From NCBI RefSeq assembly GCF_001183605.1, contig NZ_LFXJ01000002.1, forward strand, positions 374,501 to 438,500: DNA of 64,000 nt. Reading direction: 5' to 3'. The translations under genes and the position numbers were made by a program. The notes beneath the pieces are model-generated. The model saw only the letters and a list, made by a program, of their open reading frames with translations, searched no databases and had not been told where the DNA came from. The DNA comes from Lysinibacillus xylanilyticus (GTDB lineage: Bacteria > Bacillota > Bacilli > Bacillales_A > Planococcaceae). Below are positions 25,112 to 34,304 of the stretch, piece by piece (position 1 is the first letter of the stretch; every line of letters starts with the position of its first letter).

Positions 25112-25804
25112 TTGAAAATGATTCAAGTCGAGAACTTACAACATACATTTTTAATTGGAAAGAAAGGTAAGGAAAAGCAGGTTCCAGTATTAAAAGGTGT
25201 CAATTTTGAGGTGAAAAAAGGAGAGATTGTCGCAATTGTTGGGAAAAGTGGCTCCGGGAAATCAACCTTATTACAAATATTAGCTGGATTTATGAAATCT
25301 GAACAAGGATCTATTATGGTAAACGGAAAGGAAACAGCTCATCTCTCCGAAGTAGAAAGTGCAGCTTTTCGCTTGCAACAGTTCGGATTTATCTTTCAAA
25401 ACTTTCAACTAATGCCAGGCTTAACAGCGTTTGAAAACATTGAACTACCTTTGAAGTTGCAGGGTATCAAGAAAGCTGAGCGTATAGAAAAAGTGAAAAA
25501 ATTAATGGACAAGGTTAGTTTAACGGAAGTGGCAGACCACTACCCAAATGAATTATCGGGTGGTCAGCAACAGCGTGTTAGTATTGCAAGAGCCTTAATT
25601 ACAAATCCTCCTATTTTGTTGGCAGACGAGCCGACAGGAAGTCTTGACTCAGAAACTGAGCAAGATATATTGCTACTCATTCAAAGTTTAAACCGTGAGC
25701 TTGGTTTAACATTTATTATCATTACTCACGACGAGGAAGTAGCAACAATAGCTCATCGACGTTTCCGTATGTACGATGGGGAACTCGTGAAGGAGGAAGC
25801 ATAA
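25112..25804 (+). CDS. ABC transporter ATP-binding protein (MacB/LolD type)
   Basis: A protein of 230 residues with Walker A GKSGSGKST near residue 44, Q-loop FIFQNFQLMPG near 92, ABC signature LSGGQQQRVSIARAL near 148, Walker B ILLADEPTGSLD near 168 and the H-loop FIIITHD near 202. It powers the FtsX-type permease encoded one base downstream. TTG 25112 is chosen because GGAAGGAG sits seven bases upstream; ATG 25118 is an alternative. It is probably an exporter of lipoproteins, peptides or antimicrobial compounds. Confidence 0.93.
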   Translation: MKMIQVENLQHTFLIGKKGKEKQVPVLKGVNFEVKKGEIVAIVGKSGSGKSTLLQILAGFMKSEQGSIMVNGKETAHLSEVESAAFRLQQFGFIFQNFQLMPGLTAFENIELPLKLQGIKKAERIEKVKKLMDKVSLTEVADHYPNELSGGQQQRVSIARALITNPPILLADEPTGSLDSETEQDILLLIQSLNRELGLTFIIITHDEEVATIAHRRFRMYDGELVKEEA

Positions 25805-25805
25805 C

Positions 25806-27125
25806 ATGTTATTTAAAGATCAATTAGACTTTGTTACACAACATATAAAGAAAAATAAATTACGCGTATTTATGACAGTACTAGCGGCAACGATGGGCTG
25901 TGCATTTTTGATTGTCCTTGCATCAGTTGGATTTGGTCTCCAGGATTCCATACGTAATGAAATATTATCAAATGAAAAAGTTACGAAAATTCAAGTGTTT
26001 GGTAATGATAAATTTACAGAGGACCAAATACACGAAATAAAAGGTATAGAACATGTGGAAACGGTACTCGAGACGATTACTGTCAATGCATCCGCACATT
26101 CATTTTTTGAGGGTCGTGATACACAATCTAGTTTATCTGTCGCTAATATGCATGATTTTGAGCAAGTAAATGGCAAGCTTGCGGAAGGGAAGTATCCAAC
26201 AAAGCCAAACGAAATCGTTGTAGGATATCATTTTGCTCAAACATTAGTCAATGATGCTGAGCGCAAAATTATTGAAGAAAAGAGTAAAAAAGCTGAAGCA
26301 GAAGGTACGTATTATAATGGTAGTGAGGAAGGTTATAAGGACTCATTAATTGGTAAAGAGATCGAATTATCATTAATGCCACCTATTGATGGGGCAGAAG
26401 AGACAGAGAAAATGAAGTATACGATTGTCGGTGTTAAGAAGAAGCCTTCTTATGATTGGATGATCGATAGCTCAGTTTATATGGATACAGAGCAAAAGCC
26501 AATGCTAGCTACAAATTTAGCTGCAACAGGTAAGGTTAAAGAGGATGACATGTTTTATTCGGAATTTAATATTTTTGCGGATAGCATGGAAAATGTAAAG
26601 TCGATATTAGACAAACTAAAAGACAAAGGCTATAGCGTTTATTCAGTTACTGAACAATTGGATAAAATGAATGTATTTTTCCTAGTTTTAAAGATTGGTT
26701 TAATATTTGTTGGAACAATTGCTGTCTTGATTGCATCGATTGGCATTTTCAACACAATGACAATGGCTGTTACAGAACGTACTCGTGAAATCGGTGTTTT
26801 AAAGGCGATTGGAGCAAGTCCAAAGCTTATTCAACGATTGTTCTTAATGGAAAGTACATTCATTGGTATTGTTGGCACTTTGATAGCTGTAGCTATTTCA
26901 TATGTAATTAGCTTTGTAGCAAATGCTGCATTGCCTTTAATTCTAAAAGCAGCAACAGGGGAAGATGCTTTTGGTAGAAATGAAATTACATTCTCCCTTA
27001 TTCCTTGGCAGCTTGTTCTTATCGCTTCAGCGATTAGTATTGGGGTAGCGATGATTTCAGGCTATCGTCCAGCACGTAAGGCCACAAAAATAGACGTTAT
27101 TCAAGCATTACGACAAGAACTATAA
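25806..27125 (+). CDS. ABC transporter permease (FtsX/MacB type)
   Basis: A protein of 439 residues: TM1 near 20-42, a large extracytoplasmic domain (about 45-290), then three membrane helices (about 300-325, 345-375, 395-420). The coupling segment TERTREIGVLKAIGASPKLI near 320 is diagnostic of MacB-like FtsX permeases. It pairs with the ATPase upstream. No membrane-fusion protein of the YknX type precedes it, so this is a two-gene exporter. Substrate unknown. Confidence 0.92.
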   Translation: MLFKDQLDFVTQHIKKNKLRVFMTVLAATMGCAFLIVLASVGFGLQDSIRNEILSNEKVTKIQVFGNDKFTEDQIHEIKGIEHVETVLETITVNASAHSFFEGRDTQSSLSVANMHDFEQVNGKLAEGKYPTKPNEIVVGYHFAQTLVNDAERKIIEEKSKKAEAEGTYYNGSEEGYKDSLIGKEIELSLMPPIDGAEETEKMKYTIVGVKKKPSYDWMIDSSVYMDTEQKPMLATNLAATGKVKEDDMFYSEFNIFADSMENVKSILDKLKDKGYSVYSVTEQLDKMNVFFLVLKIGLIFVGTIAVLIASIGIFNTMTMAVTERTREIGVLKAIGASPKLIQRLFLMESTFIGIVGTLIAVAISYVISFVANAALPLILKAATGEDAFGRNEITFSLIPWQLVLIASAISIGVAMISGYRPARKATKIDVIQALRQEL

Positions 27126-27130
27126 TTGAA

Positions 27131-27165
27131 AGGGCGGTCCAGAAGTTATTGGACCGCCCTGTTAA
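27131..27165 (+). terminator. Intrinsic terminator
   Basis: AGGGCGGTCC (27131-27140) pairs perfectly with GGACCGCCCT (27151-27160). Only a short T-rich tail follows on the plus strand. Confidence 0.78.
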
Positions 27166-27246
27166 TTTGAATTGCGCAACTCCATGAAATACTCGTGGAA
27201 GGATAGAGAATACCCACGCTACGACCAACCATAAATACAGCGATTC

Positions 27247-28407
27247 TTATAGGTAAGCTTGTAATTCATTCGCTAAAAACGGCTTGGCATTTAGCAACTT
27301 TAAAAAGGCATCATAGTTAGCGCGCTGTTCAGAGCTTGGCTTTTTACCTGTATGATAAGCTCGTATTAAAATGTTTTTTGGTGTATTTTCCATATCTATA
27401 AACTCTAGCAATTGTGCCTCATAGCCAACGAGTGATAAAATTTCCGCTCGAATTGCATCAGTTGCGAGCGCTGCAAAACGTTCGCGTACGAGACCGTGCT
27501 GAAGCATGATATCCATTGCTGGTGTGTTAAGCTGGCGATTTAGTTCATGCTGGCAACAAGGGACACTTAAAATAACGCTAGCTCCCCATTTCACAGCGCG
27601 AGCTAATGCCATATCAGTGGCAACATCACAAGCGTGTAGCGTCACCACCATATCCACTGCAGATTCATCGTTATAATCATTAATATCTCCAACTAGAAAT
27701 TCGAGCTGCTCATAGCCTAAATCCTGTGCAATTTGTGAGCATTCCTCAATGACTTCCTTCTTTAAATCCAAACCAGTGACACGAATGTCTAAGCCTTTTT
27801 CGATTTTTAAATAATGGTATAAGGCGAATGTTAAATAGGATTTGCCTGAACCAAAATCTAAGATACGAACCTGACGATCCTTTGGCAAATATGTTAATGC
27901 ATCATCAATAAATTCGATGAAACGGTTGATTTGTTTAAATTTATCGTATTTTTGTTTTTTTATTTTACCTTCTTCTGTTTGTACTCCGAGACGAATTAAA
28001 AATGGGTAGGGCTTATCTTCTGCTAGTAAATAGTTTTTCTTGCGATTATGTGTTAAATTGACTTGCTTTGGTGCTGAGGATTTATCGGACTTCCATAGTA
28101 CTTTGTTCTTTTTTGAAAGCTGTACTTGTATTTTTTCATCAATAAAATCAACATGCGCTTGACGAAAATCGTTAAAAAATGTTTCTAGCTTCTCACTGAA
28201 ATTTTCTAATAGAACATTTTCGTGTTTTAAAATGCGTTCAAATTGATATTCAACTTGTATATGGTAAGCATCCTTAAGTAATAAAGGTTTTAACTTTATA
28301 CGCTTTACTTCGTTTGACTTCATACGTGGTTGACTGATGGTAGCAGTAACGAGTTGCTGTTGTAAAATACGCTCTATAAGCTGAGCTTTCATTTCTTCAA
28401 ATGTCAT
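27247..28407 (-). CDS. Class I SAM-dependent methyltransferase (Methyltransf_32-like)
   Basis: A protein of 386 residues. An N-terminal domain of about 170 residues, rich in basic residues, precedes a Rossmann methyltransferase domain with motif I ILDFGSGKSYLTFALYHYL near 185, an acidic motif II GLDLKKEV near 215 and a TLHACDVATDMALARAV motif near 258, then SVPCCQHELNRQL with a paired Cys near 283. This arrangement fits the Methyltransf_32 family, probably acting on RNA. The substrate is not known. It is monocistronic on the minus strand. Confidence 0.85.
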   Translation of the reverse strand: MTFEEMKAQLIERILQQQLVTATISQPRMKSNEVKRIKLKPLLLKDAYHIQVEYQFERILKHENVLLENFSEKLETFFNDFRQAHVDFIDEKIQVQLSKKNKVLWKSDKSSAPKQVNLTHNRKKNYLLAEDKPYPFLIRLGVQTEEGKIKKQKYDKFKQINRFIEFIDDALTYLPKDRQVRILDFGSGKSYLTFALYHYLKIEKGLDIRVTGLDLKKEVIEECSQIAQDLGYEQLEFLVGDINDYNDESAVDMVVTLHACDVATDMALARAVKWGASVILSVPCCQHELNRQLNTPAMDIMLQHGLVRERFAALATDAIRAEILSLVGYEAQLLEFIDMENTPKNILIRAYHTGKKPSSEQRANYDAFLKLLNAKPFLANELQAYL

Positions 28408-28554
28408 ATATTTCGCCTTCTTTATCGTGTTATTGATGGCACTAGTTTAACACAATTTATGAAGCGCAATGCTAGTATAAATTTCAGTATTCATTTTTTG
28501 AATATTTATAGGTTATTTTGTATATTTGTGGTATTTTAATTATAGAGAATTTTT

Positions 28555-28781
28555 TAACTTCTTTCGACAAGTGTATTGGTAGCGACAGGTACAGATGTCT
28601 CCCACCTCTATAGTGAGATGAATGTGGGGTTTAAGTTACTTTTTAGTGGGTGTCCAAATATCCACTGAAATAGATGAACTCAGTCTAAGAACGCCACAGC
28701 CTGTGGTAACGACTGAGTGACCAACATCGTGTTGGTCTGAAGCCTCCTGCGGATTCCGGACGCAACGAGGCATTTATTGTT
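28555..28781 (+). repeat. Composite dispersed repeat, medium copy
   Basis: It begins TTTTTTAACTTCTTTC and ends GGATTCCGGACGCAACGAGG, lacking part of the usual GGCATAATTGA palindrome. Shared internal blocks are GGTGTCCAAATATCC, GAACTCAGTCTAAGAACGCC and the hairpin GCCACAGCCTGTGG. It fills most of the 407-base spacer ahead of putP; the rest (28408-28554) is AT-rich with no feature seen. Confidence 0.8.
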
Positions 28782-28814
28782 TAAAAAGATTAAAGGGGAA
28801 ATAGGGGGAAATTT

Positions 28815-30305
28815 ATGTCTGAAAACATGTATCAATTACTTGCGATTATTATTTATATGATCGCCATGCTAGGAATCGGTTGGTATGCATTTGTTAAAAC
28901 ATCAAATTTAACGGATTACATGCTCGGCGGGCGTTCGCTTGGCCCTGCTGTTACTGCGCTAAGTGCAGGTGCAGCAGATATGTCTGGCTGGCTGTTAATG
29001 GGTTTACCGGGTGCGATCTATTTATCTGGATTAGTTGAGGCCTGGATTGCTATTGGTTTAACAATTGGTGCCTATTTGAATTGGTTACTTGTAGCACCGA
29101 GACTACGTGCATATACACAAGTTGCTAATGACTCAATTACTATTCCGAGTTTTTTAGATAATCGTTTACGTGACAACACAAAGATGATAAGAATTGCGTC
29201 AGGTATTATTATTTTAATCTTTTTTACATTTTATGTTTCTTCAGGAATGGTTGCAGGAGGCAAGTTTTTTGATAGTTCATTTGGCTATGAATACCATACT
29301 GGTTTATTGATTGTATCTGCTGTTGTTGTGGCATACACATTGTTTGGAGGATTTTTAGCGGTTAGTTATACAGACTTTTTACAGGGGCTAATTATGTTTG
29401 TAGCACTTATTTCTGTACCGTTATTTGGATTGTTTTTAACAGGTGGAATTGGAGACACAATAGCATCTATTAAAGCTGTTAATCCTGAACACCTGAACTT
29501 ATTACCTGCAACTGCAACTGCTACGGCAATTATTTCATCAATTGCATGGGGACTAGGTTATTTTGGACAACCACATATTATCGTGCGCTTTATGGCAATA
29601 AGTTCAGTAAAAGAAACAAAGCAGGCACGTCGTATCGGTATTGGCTGGATGATGTTAAGTTTATTCGGTGCGATTGCAACAGCTTTAGTAGGTGTAGCTT
29701 ATTATGAGCAAAATGCAGGTGAGTTAAAGGACGCTGAGACAGTATTTATTGTACTTGGCCAACTCCTATTCCATCCGTTTATTGCAGGTATAATGCTAGC
29801 TGCCATTTTAGCCGCGGTGATGAGTACAATTTCATCACAACTAATTGTTACTTCGTCAGCACTTGTAGAAGACATTTACAAAGCTATATTTAATAAAACA
29901 GCAGATGATAAGCATTATGTTTTTATTGGCCGTGTAGCTGTTTTAGTTGTAGCAATTATCGCAGCGATTTTAGCATGGAATCCAGATAGTTCTATTTTAG
30001 GCCTAGTAGGCTTTGCTTGGGCTGGCTTTGGTGCAGCATTCGGTCCAGTAATATTGCTGTCCCTATATTGGAGAAAATTAACGAATTACGGAGCTCTCAG
30101 TGGGATGATAGCAGGTGCTACAACCGCCTTCATTTGGGGGAAAATAAAGTTCTTATCTGATACATTATATGAGATTGTTCCAGGCTTCTTCGTATGCTTA
30201 ATCGTTGCGGTTATTGTCAGCATCTTGACATATAAACCAAATAAAGATATTGAAGACGAGTTCAATCGCACTGAGGTATTGTTAAAAGAAGAACGTATGA
30301 AATAA
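28815..30305 (+). CDS. putP: Sodium/proline symporter PutP
   Basis: A protein of 496 residues with 13 predicted membrane segments of the solute:sodium symporter family. YMLGGRSLGPAVTALSAGAA (near residue 35), ADMSGWLLMGLPGAIYLSGL (near 54) and GWGLGYFGQPHIIVRFMA-type sequence near 245 are PutP hallmarks. It imports proline with Na+, for nutrition or osmoprotection. The SD is a run of G residues before ATG 28815. No putBC catabolic genes are adjacent, and an osmotic role is possible. Confidence 0.95.
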   Translation: MSENMYQLLAIIIYMIAMLGIGWYAFVKTSNLTDYMLGGRSLGPAVTALSAGAADMSGWLLMGLPGAIYLSGLVEAWIAIGLTIGAYLNWLLVAPRLRAYTQVANDSITIPSFLDNRLRDNTKMIRIASGIIILIFFTFYVSSGMVAGGKFFDSSFGYEYHTGLLIVSAVVVAYTLFGGFLAVSYTDFLQGLIMFVALISVPLFGLFLTGGIGDTIASIKAVNPEHLNLLPATATATAIISSIAWGLGYFGQPHIIVRFMAISSVKETKQARRIGIGWMMLSLFGAIATALVGVAYYEQNAGELKDAETVFIVLGQLLFHPFIAGIMLAAILAAVMSTISSQLIVTSSALVEDIYKAIFNKTADDKHYVFIGRVAVLVVAIIAAILAWNPDSSILGLVGFAWAGFGAAFGPVILLSLYWRKLTNYGALSGMIAGATTAFIWGKIKFLSDTLYEIVPGFFVCLIVAVIVSILTYKPNKDIEDEFNRTEVLLKEERMK

Positions 30306-30314
30306 ATAAATGTA

Positions 30315-30347
30315 GTGCGCCTTTTTGTATAGAAGGCGCATTTTTTA
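30315..30347 (+). terminator. Intrinsic terminator
   Basis: GTGCGCCTTTT pairs with AGAAGGCGCA, followed by TTTTTT. Confidence 0.88.
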
Positions 30348-30464
30348 CGATATACATGTTATTAAAGATAAGATAACTACTAAACAACACGAATTTGGAC
30401 ATTATATGGTAAGATGAAGAAAATTTGTCGTAGTATCATCAAGGCATTGGTGGGAGGTTTGTGG

Positions 30465-31751
30465 ATGGATAGAATTAAAGAAGTAGATATATTGGTGGAA
30501 AGAGCTATTTTAGTTGGCGTAAATTTACGGAATGAGAAGCATTTTGATTATTCAATGGAAGAGCTAAAAAATTTAGCTGAAGCTTTAAATGTTGAAGTTG
30601 TCGGCATTGTCACACAAAATTTAGAGCGCATTACGCCATCTCATTATGTTGGCACTGGGAAAATTGAAGAAATAAAAAATTTTTATGATGAAGCACAAGC
30701 AAATTTAGTGATTTTTAATGATGAATTATCACCTTCACAAATCCGTAACTTAGAACGTGATTTAGAGACGAAGGTTATTGATAGAACGATGTTGATTCTA
30801 GATATTTTTGGACGTCGTGCTAAAACAAGTGAAGCGCAGATGCAAGTCGAGTTAGCACAATTGCAATATATGCTACCACGTTTAGTCGGCTTGCATGCAT
30901 CTCTCAGCCGTCAAGGTGGTGGCACAGGTGGTGGCTTTAAAAACCGTGGTGCTGGTGAGACAAAGCTCGAGCTAGACCGTCGGAAAATTGAGGATCAGAT
31001 TTCGAAAATAAAAAAGGAGCTAGAGCATGTAAAGGAGCAACGAGAGACGCAGCGTAAACAACGACGTAAAAATGCCGTACCTGTCGTTTCCATTGTCGGC
31101 TATACGAATGCTGGTAAGTCAACTATTATGAATCAGCTACTTTCGAAAATAGGACAAGAAGAGCATAAACAAGTGTTTGAGAAGGACATGCTTTTTGCCA
31201 CACTTGAAACATCCGTCCGTCAAATAGAATTAGCTGATAAAAAGACATTCCTATTAACAGATACAGTTGGTTTCGTTAGCAAATTACCGCATCATCTAGT
31301 GAAGGCATTCCGCTCAACATTGGAAGAGGCTCGTGATGCCGACTTATTACTCCATGTTGTAGATGTTTCCAATTCTGAGCACGGCTTTATGATGGAAGTA
31401 ACAAATGAAACACTTAAGGCAGTTGGCGTTGAAGGGATCCCGACAATTTATGTGTATAATAAAGCGGATATAGCAAACGTTCCTTATCCTGTTATTAGTG
31501 GTGATAATGTTTGGATTTCTGCGAAGCAAGGGGTTGGATTAGAAGAATTATTGCAAATAATACGTCAGCATATTTTCTCTGATTATGTAACATGTAAAAT
31601 GCTCATTCCGTATGAACAGGGGAATATCGTCTCTTATTTAAATGAACATGCTTCTGTCTATGAAACAGCATATGAAGAAAATGGTACGCTGCTAACGCTA
31701 GAGTTAAAAGAAGCCGATTATGCAAAATTCCAACAATATGTAATTAAATAA
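30465..31751 (+). CDS. hflX: Ribosome-associated GTPase HflX
   Basis: A protein of 428 residues. The N-terminal HflX domain contains HYVGTGKIEEI near 66 and IFNDELSPSQIRNLE near 90; the Gly-rich loop SRQGGGTGGGFKNRGAGETK is near 165, followed by a coiled coil. The GTPase domain has G1 GYTNAGKST (about 210), G3 DTVGFV (about 268) and G4 YNKAD (about 330). It rescues stalled or hibernating ribosomes by splitting 70S particles. ATG 30465 has GGGAGG eight bases upstream and gives the usual family length; the frame is open 17 codons further upstream without a good site. Confidence 0.95.
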   Translation: MDRIKEVDILVERAILVGVNLRNEKHFDYSMEELKNLAEALNVEVVGIVTQNLERITPSHYVGTGKIEEIKNFYDEAQANLVIFNDELSPSQIRNLERDLETKVIDRTMLILDIFGRRAKTSEAQMQVELAQLQYMLPRLVGLHASLSRQGGGTGGGFKNRGAGETKLELDRRKIEDQISKIKKELEHVKEQRETQRKQRRKNAVPVVSIVGYTNAGKSTIMNQLLSKIGQEEHKQVFEKDMLFATLETSVRQIELADKKTFLLTDTVGFVSKLPHHLVKAFRSTLEEARDADLLLHVVDVSNSEHGFMMEVTNETLKAVGVEGIPTIYVYNKADIANVPYPVISGDNVWISAKQGVGLEELLQIIRQHIFSDYVTCKMLIPYEQGNIVSYLNEHASVYETAYEENGTLLTLELKEADYAKFQQYVIK

Positions 31752-31770
31752 TGAATAACATCATTGTTTT

Positions 31771-31815
31771 AAAAGCATGCTAAAAGCACTTCGTGTTTCT
31801 AGCATGCTTTTTTGT
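31771..31815 (+). terminator. Intrinsic terminator
   Basis: AAAAGCATGCTA pairs with TAGCATGCTTTTTT; inside the loop AGCACTTCGTGTTT folds further. Confidence 0.9.
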
Positions 31816-32052
31816 AATCGAAAAAGCGAATTTATATCTTTGTGAAAGAAATTATAGATAATACTAGCTTTTTTGTTTAAAAAGTAAAAAGTCTGACTAT
31901 AAAATATTTTAGAATAATTTCGAGGTGGTTTATAAAATTGTGGATATTAAAGAATCAGAAAACTTAGGAATATCAATAGGTTTGGTACAATTCCATGAAA
32001 ATCATTCTGAATTTAAAGAAAATGTCCAAAATTCCAACATTTTTTAAAACTC

Positions 32053-32081
32053 TTGAAAAAGTTTTTAAAACACTTTAGTAT
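32053..32081 (+). promoter_or_regulatory. Sigma-A-type promoter for dtpT
   Basis: TTGAAA (32053-32058), a 17-base spacer and TAGTAT (32076-32081) lie about 75 bases upstream of the start codon. The 300-base spacer before it (31816-32052) is AT-rich with no gene; the upstream TCCAAAATTCCAACATTTT segment may contribute regulation. Confidence 0.6.
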
Positions 32082-32158
32082 GATGAAATAAAGTTTTTAT
32101 CCTTACTTTTGGGTAATAATATTATTATTGAATAATGAAATCGGGAGAGGATATTTTT

Positions 32159-33646
32159 ATGTCTACTAAAGATGAAATTGTAAAATCCGTCCCTCAAAAT
32201 GGCTTTGTCGGACACCCTAAAGGGCTCTTTACATTATTTTTCACTGAATTTTGGGAACGATTCTCATACTACGGTATGCGAGCAATTCTGATTTTCTTTA
32301 TGTATTATGAATTGCATGAAGGCGGTTTAGGCCTAGATCGTGGAACAGCAAACTCAATTATGGCTATCTACGGATCAATGGTTTACATGTCAGGGATTAT
32401 CGGTGGTTGGATTGCTGACCGAATACTAGGCACACGTAGAACCATTTTTTATGGCGGCGTGTTCATTATGTTTGGGCATTTCCTGCTAGCGTTACCTGGT
32501 GGCGTAAGCATGTTATTTGTTTCAATGTTCTTTATTGTTATTGGGACAGGCTTATTAAAACCGAACATTTCAAGCATTGTCGGAGATATGTATGCTGAAA
32601 CAGATAGTCGCCGTGATGCAGGTTTTTCAATTTTCTATATGGGTATTAATATGGGATCATTCCTTGCACCTTTAATTGTCGGAACAATTGGACAAAAGTA
32701 CAATTTCCACTTAGGCTTTGGTGTAGCAGGGATCGGAATGTTAGTTGGTTTAATTATATATAAATTAACAGAGAAAAAATATTTAGGGATAGCAGGGTTA
32801 CAGGTAAACAACCCATTATTGCCAGAAGAACGTAAAAAAGTCTTTACACGATTTGGGATTATAGCTTTACTTATTATTATTGTTGGGGCAATTGGTATTA
32901 AAACTGGCGTACTAACAATGAATGTTTTTAGTTTAATTATTACGACACTGGGTATATTAATTCCAACGGTGTTCTTTATTTATATGTACCGCAGTGAGAA
33001 AACAACGAAGGATGAGAAGTCTCGCATACTCGCTTATATTCCTTTGTTTATATCGGCTGTAATGTTTTGGGCAATCCAAGAACAAGGGGCAACTATTTTA
33101 GCAACGTTTGCAGATAGTCGTACACAATTGGATATTGGCGGTTTCCATATTCAATCTTCTTGGTTCCAATCGTTAAACCCTTTATTCGTCGTTACGATGG
33201 CTCCATTATTTGCCATGTTATGGATGAAGTGGGGAGATAAGCAACCATCTACACCGCGTAAATTTGCTTATGCATTATTCTTTGCAGGATTGTCATTCAT
33301 AGTGATGATGCTTCCAGCGTATTTATCTGGTGGTACAGATTTAGTAAGTCCATGGTGGTTAGTATTATCATTCTTTTTAGTTGTAGTTGGGGAGTTATTA
33401 TTATCGCCAGTAGGTTTATCGGCTACTACAAAATTGGCTCCAAAGGCTTTTGCTGCACAGACGATGTCGCTTTGGTTTTTAACAAGCGCAGCAGCGCAAG
33501 CAATCAACGCACAACTTGTAAAAGTTTATGAAGTGGTAAGTGAATTCACATACTTCGGTTTCTTAGGCTCATTATCAATTATTTTAGGAATAATAATATT
33601 AGTACTTTCGCCAATTATTTCAAAGGCGATGCGAGGTATTAACTAA
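32159..33646 (+). CDS. dtpT: Di-/tripeptide:proton symporter (POT/PTR family, DtpT)
   Basis: A protein of 495 residues with about 14 membrane segments. PTR2 signatures are FFTEFWERFSYYGMRAILIF near residue 25 (carrying the ExxERFxYY motif), GGWIADRILGTRRTIFYGG near 85 and GTGLLKPNISSIVGDMY near 135. It imports di- and tripeptides with protons. ATG 32159 has GGGAGAGG upstream. Together with oligoendopeptidase F it would support peptide nutrition. Confidence 0.95.
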   Translation: MSTKDEIVKSVPQNGFVGHPKGLFTLFFTEFWERFSYYGMRAILIFFMYYELHEGGLGLDRGTANSIMAIYGSMVYMSGIIGGWIADRILGTRRTIFYGGVFIMFGHFLLALPGGVSMLFVSMFFIVIGTGLLKPNISSIVGDMYAETDSRRDAGFSIFYMGINMGSFLAPLIVGTIGQKYNFHLGFGVAGIGMLVGLIIYKLTEKKYLGIAGLQVNNPLLPEERKKVFTRFGIIALLIIIVGAIGIKTGVLTMNVFSLIITTLGILIPTVFFIYMYRSEKTTKDEKSRILAYIPLFISAVMFWAIQEQGATILATFADSRTQLDIGGFHIQSSWFQSLNPLFVVTMAPLFAMLWMKWGDKQPSTPRKFAYALFFAGLSFIVMMLPAYLSGGTDLVSPWWLVLSFFLVVVGELLLSPVGLSATTKLAPKAFAAQTMSLWFLTSAAAQAINAQLVKVYEVVSEFTYFGFLGSLSIILGIIILVLSPIISKAMRGIN

Positions 33647-33652
33647 TAATAG

Positions 33653-33697
33653 GATGTAAGTGCAGTTATTCAAATAACTGTACTTGCATCTTTTTTG
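33653..33697 (+). terminator. Intrinsic terminator
   Basis: GATGTAAGTGCAGTTATT pairs with AATAACTGTACTTGCATC, followed by TTTTTT. Confidence 0.9.
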
Positions 33698-34304
33698 TTT
33701 TAAGATGCATTTAATATTAGTGTTCGAATTAATCGAAGAGATTGGTAATCATTTGTCGGAACGTTCATGAAAGCTTCACGTTGTGCCCTTAGAAACAAAA
33801 ATAAGGGAAGAACGTCATAAAGCATCCGAATAATAATGAAGAACCATTTTTGTGATGCTAAGGTACTTTAAGTATTATTTTTGCCTTATCATCAAAAGTT
33901 GGGGCTGATGTTTGTTAAAACGTATACTATGTAAAGAAGTTGATTGGAGTGGAGGCTGGGTGACTCCTTGGGGATTAGCAATAGAGGAACGAAGGCTAAA
34001 ACCATCACGTCCTGTGATAACGCCTTCGTAACCAATATCGTGCGTGTTGTCGCTTCGCTTTCGCATACTCTTTCGCGCAAAAAACATTTGTTGGCCAAAG
34101 CGGCTCATCAGATGCTCTGCAGAAAAGCGCTCGGCCGGGACGGAAATTAACCACACATTATGCGATGAACCATTTATCTACCTGAAAGCATTTAGTCTTA
34201 TCATGTAGTTAATTTGCAGATTGAGGGAATATGTTTTTGTTTAGAAAAGATTTTATTTTCGTTATAATATTCTTAATAGTATGATTTTTGAGAGGTTGGT
34301 TGCT
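33698..34304 (+). repeat. MITE-like repeat (33885-34160) in a 600-base spacer
   Basis: The element starts at TTATCATCAAAAGTT (33885) and its core runs from GTTGATTGGAGTGGAGGCTG (33939) to CGGGACGGAAATTAACC (about 34151), with the inner hairpin ATCACGTCCTGTGAT. It is a close counterpart of 18727-19225 but lacks most of the 35-bp tandem units. The flanks hold a CCCTTA/TAAGGG pair near 33788-33808 and the leader of the following operon; no gene is seen. Short open frames here are repeat by-products. Confidence 0.8.
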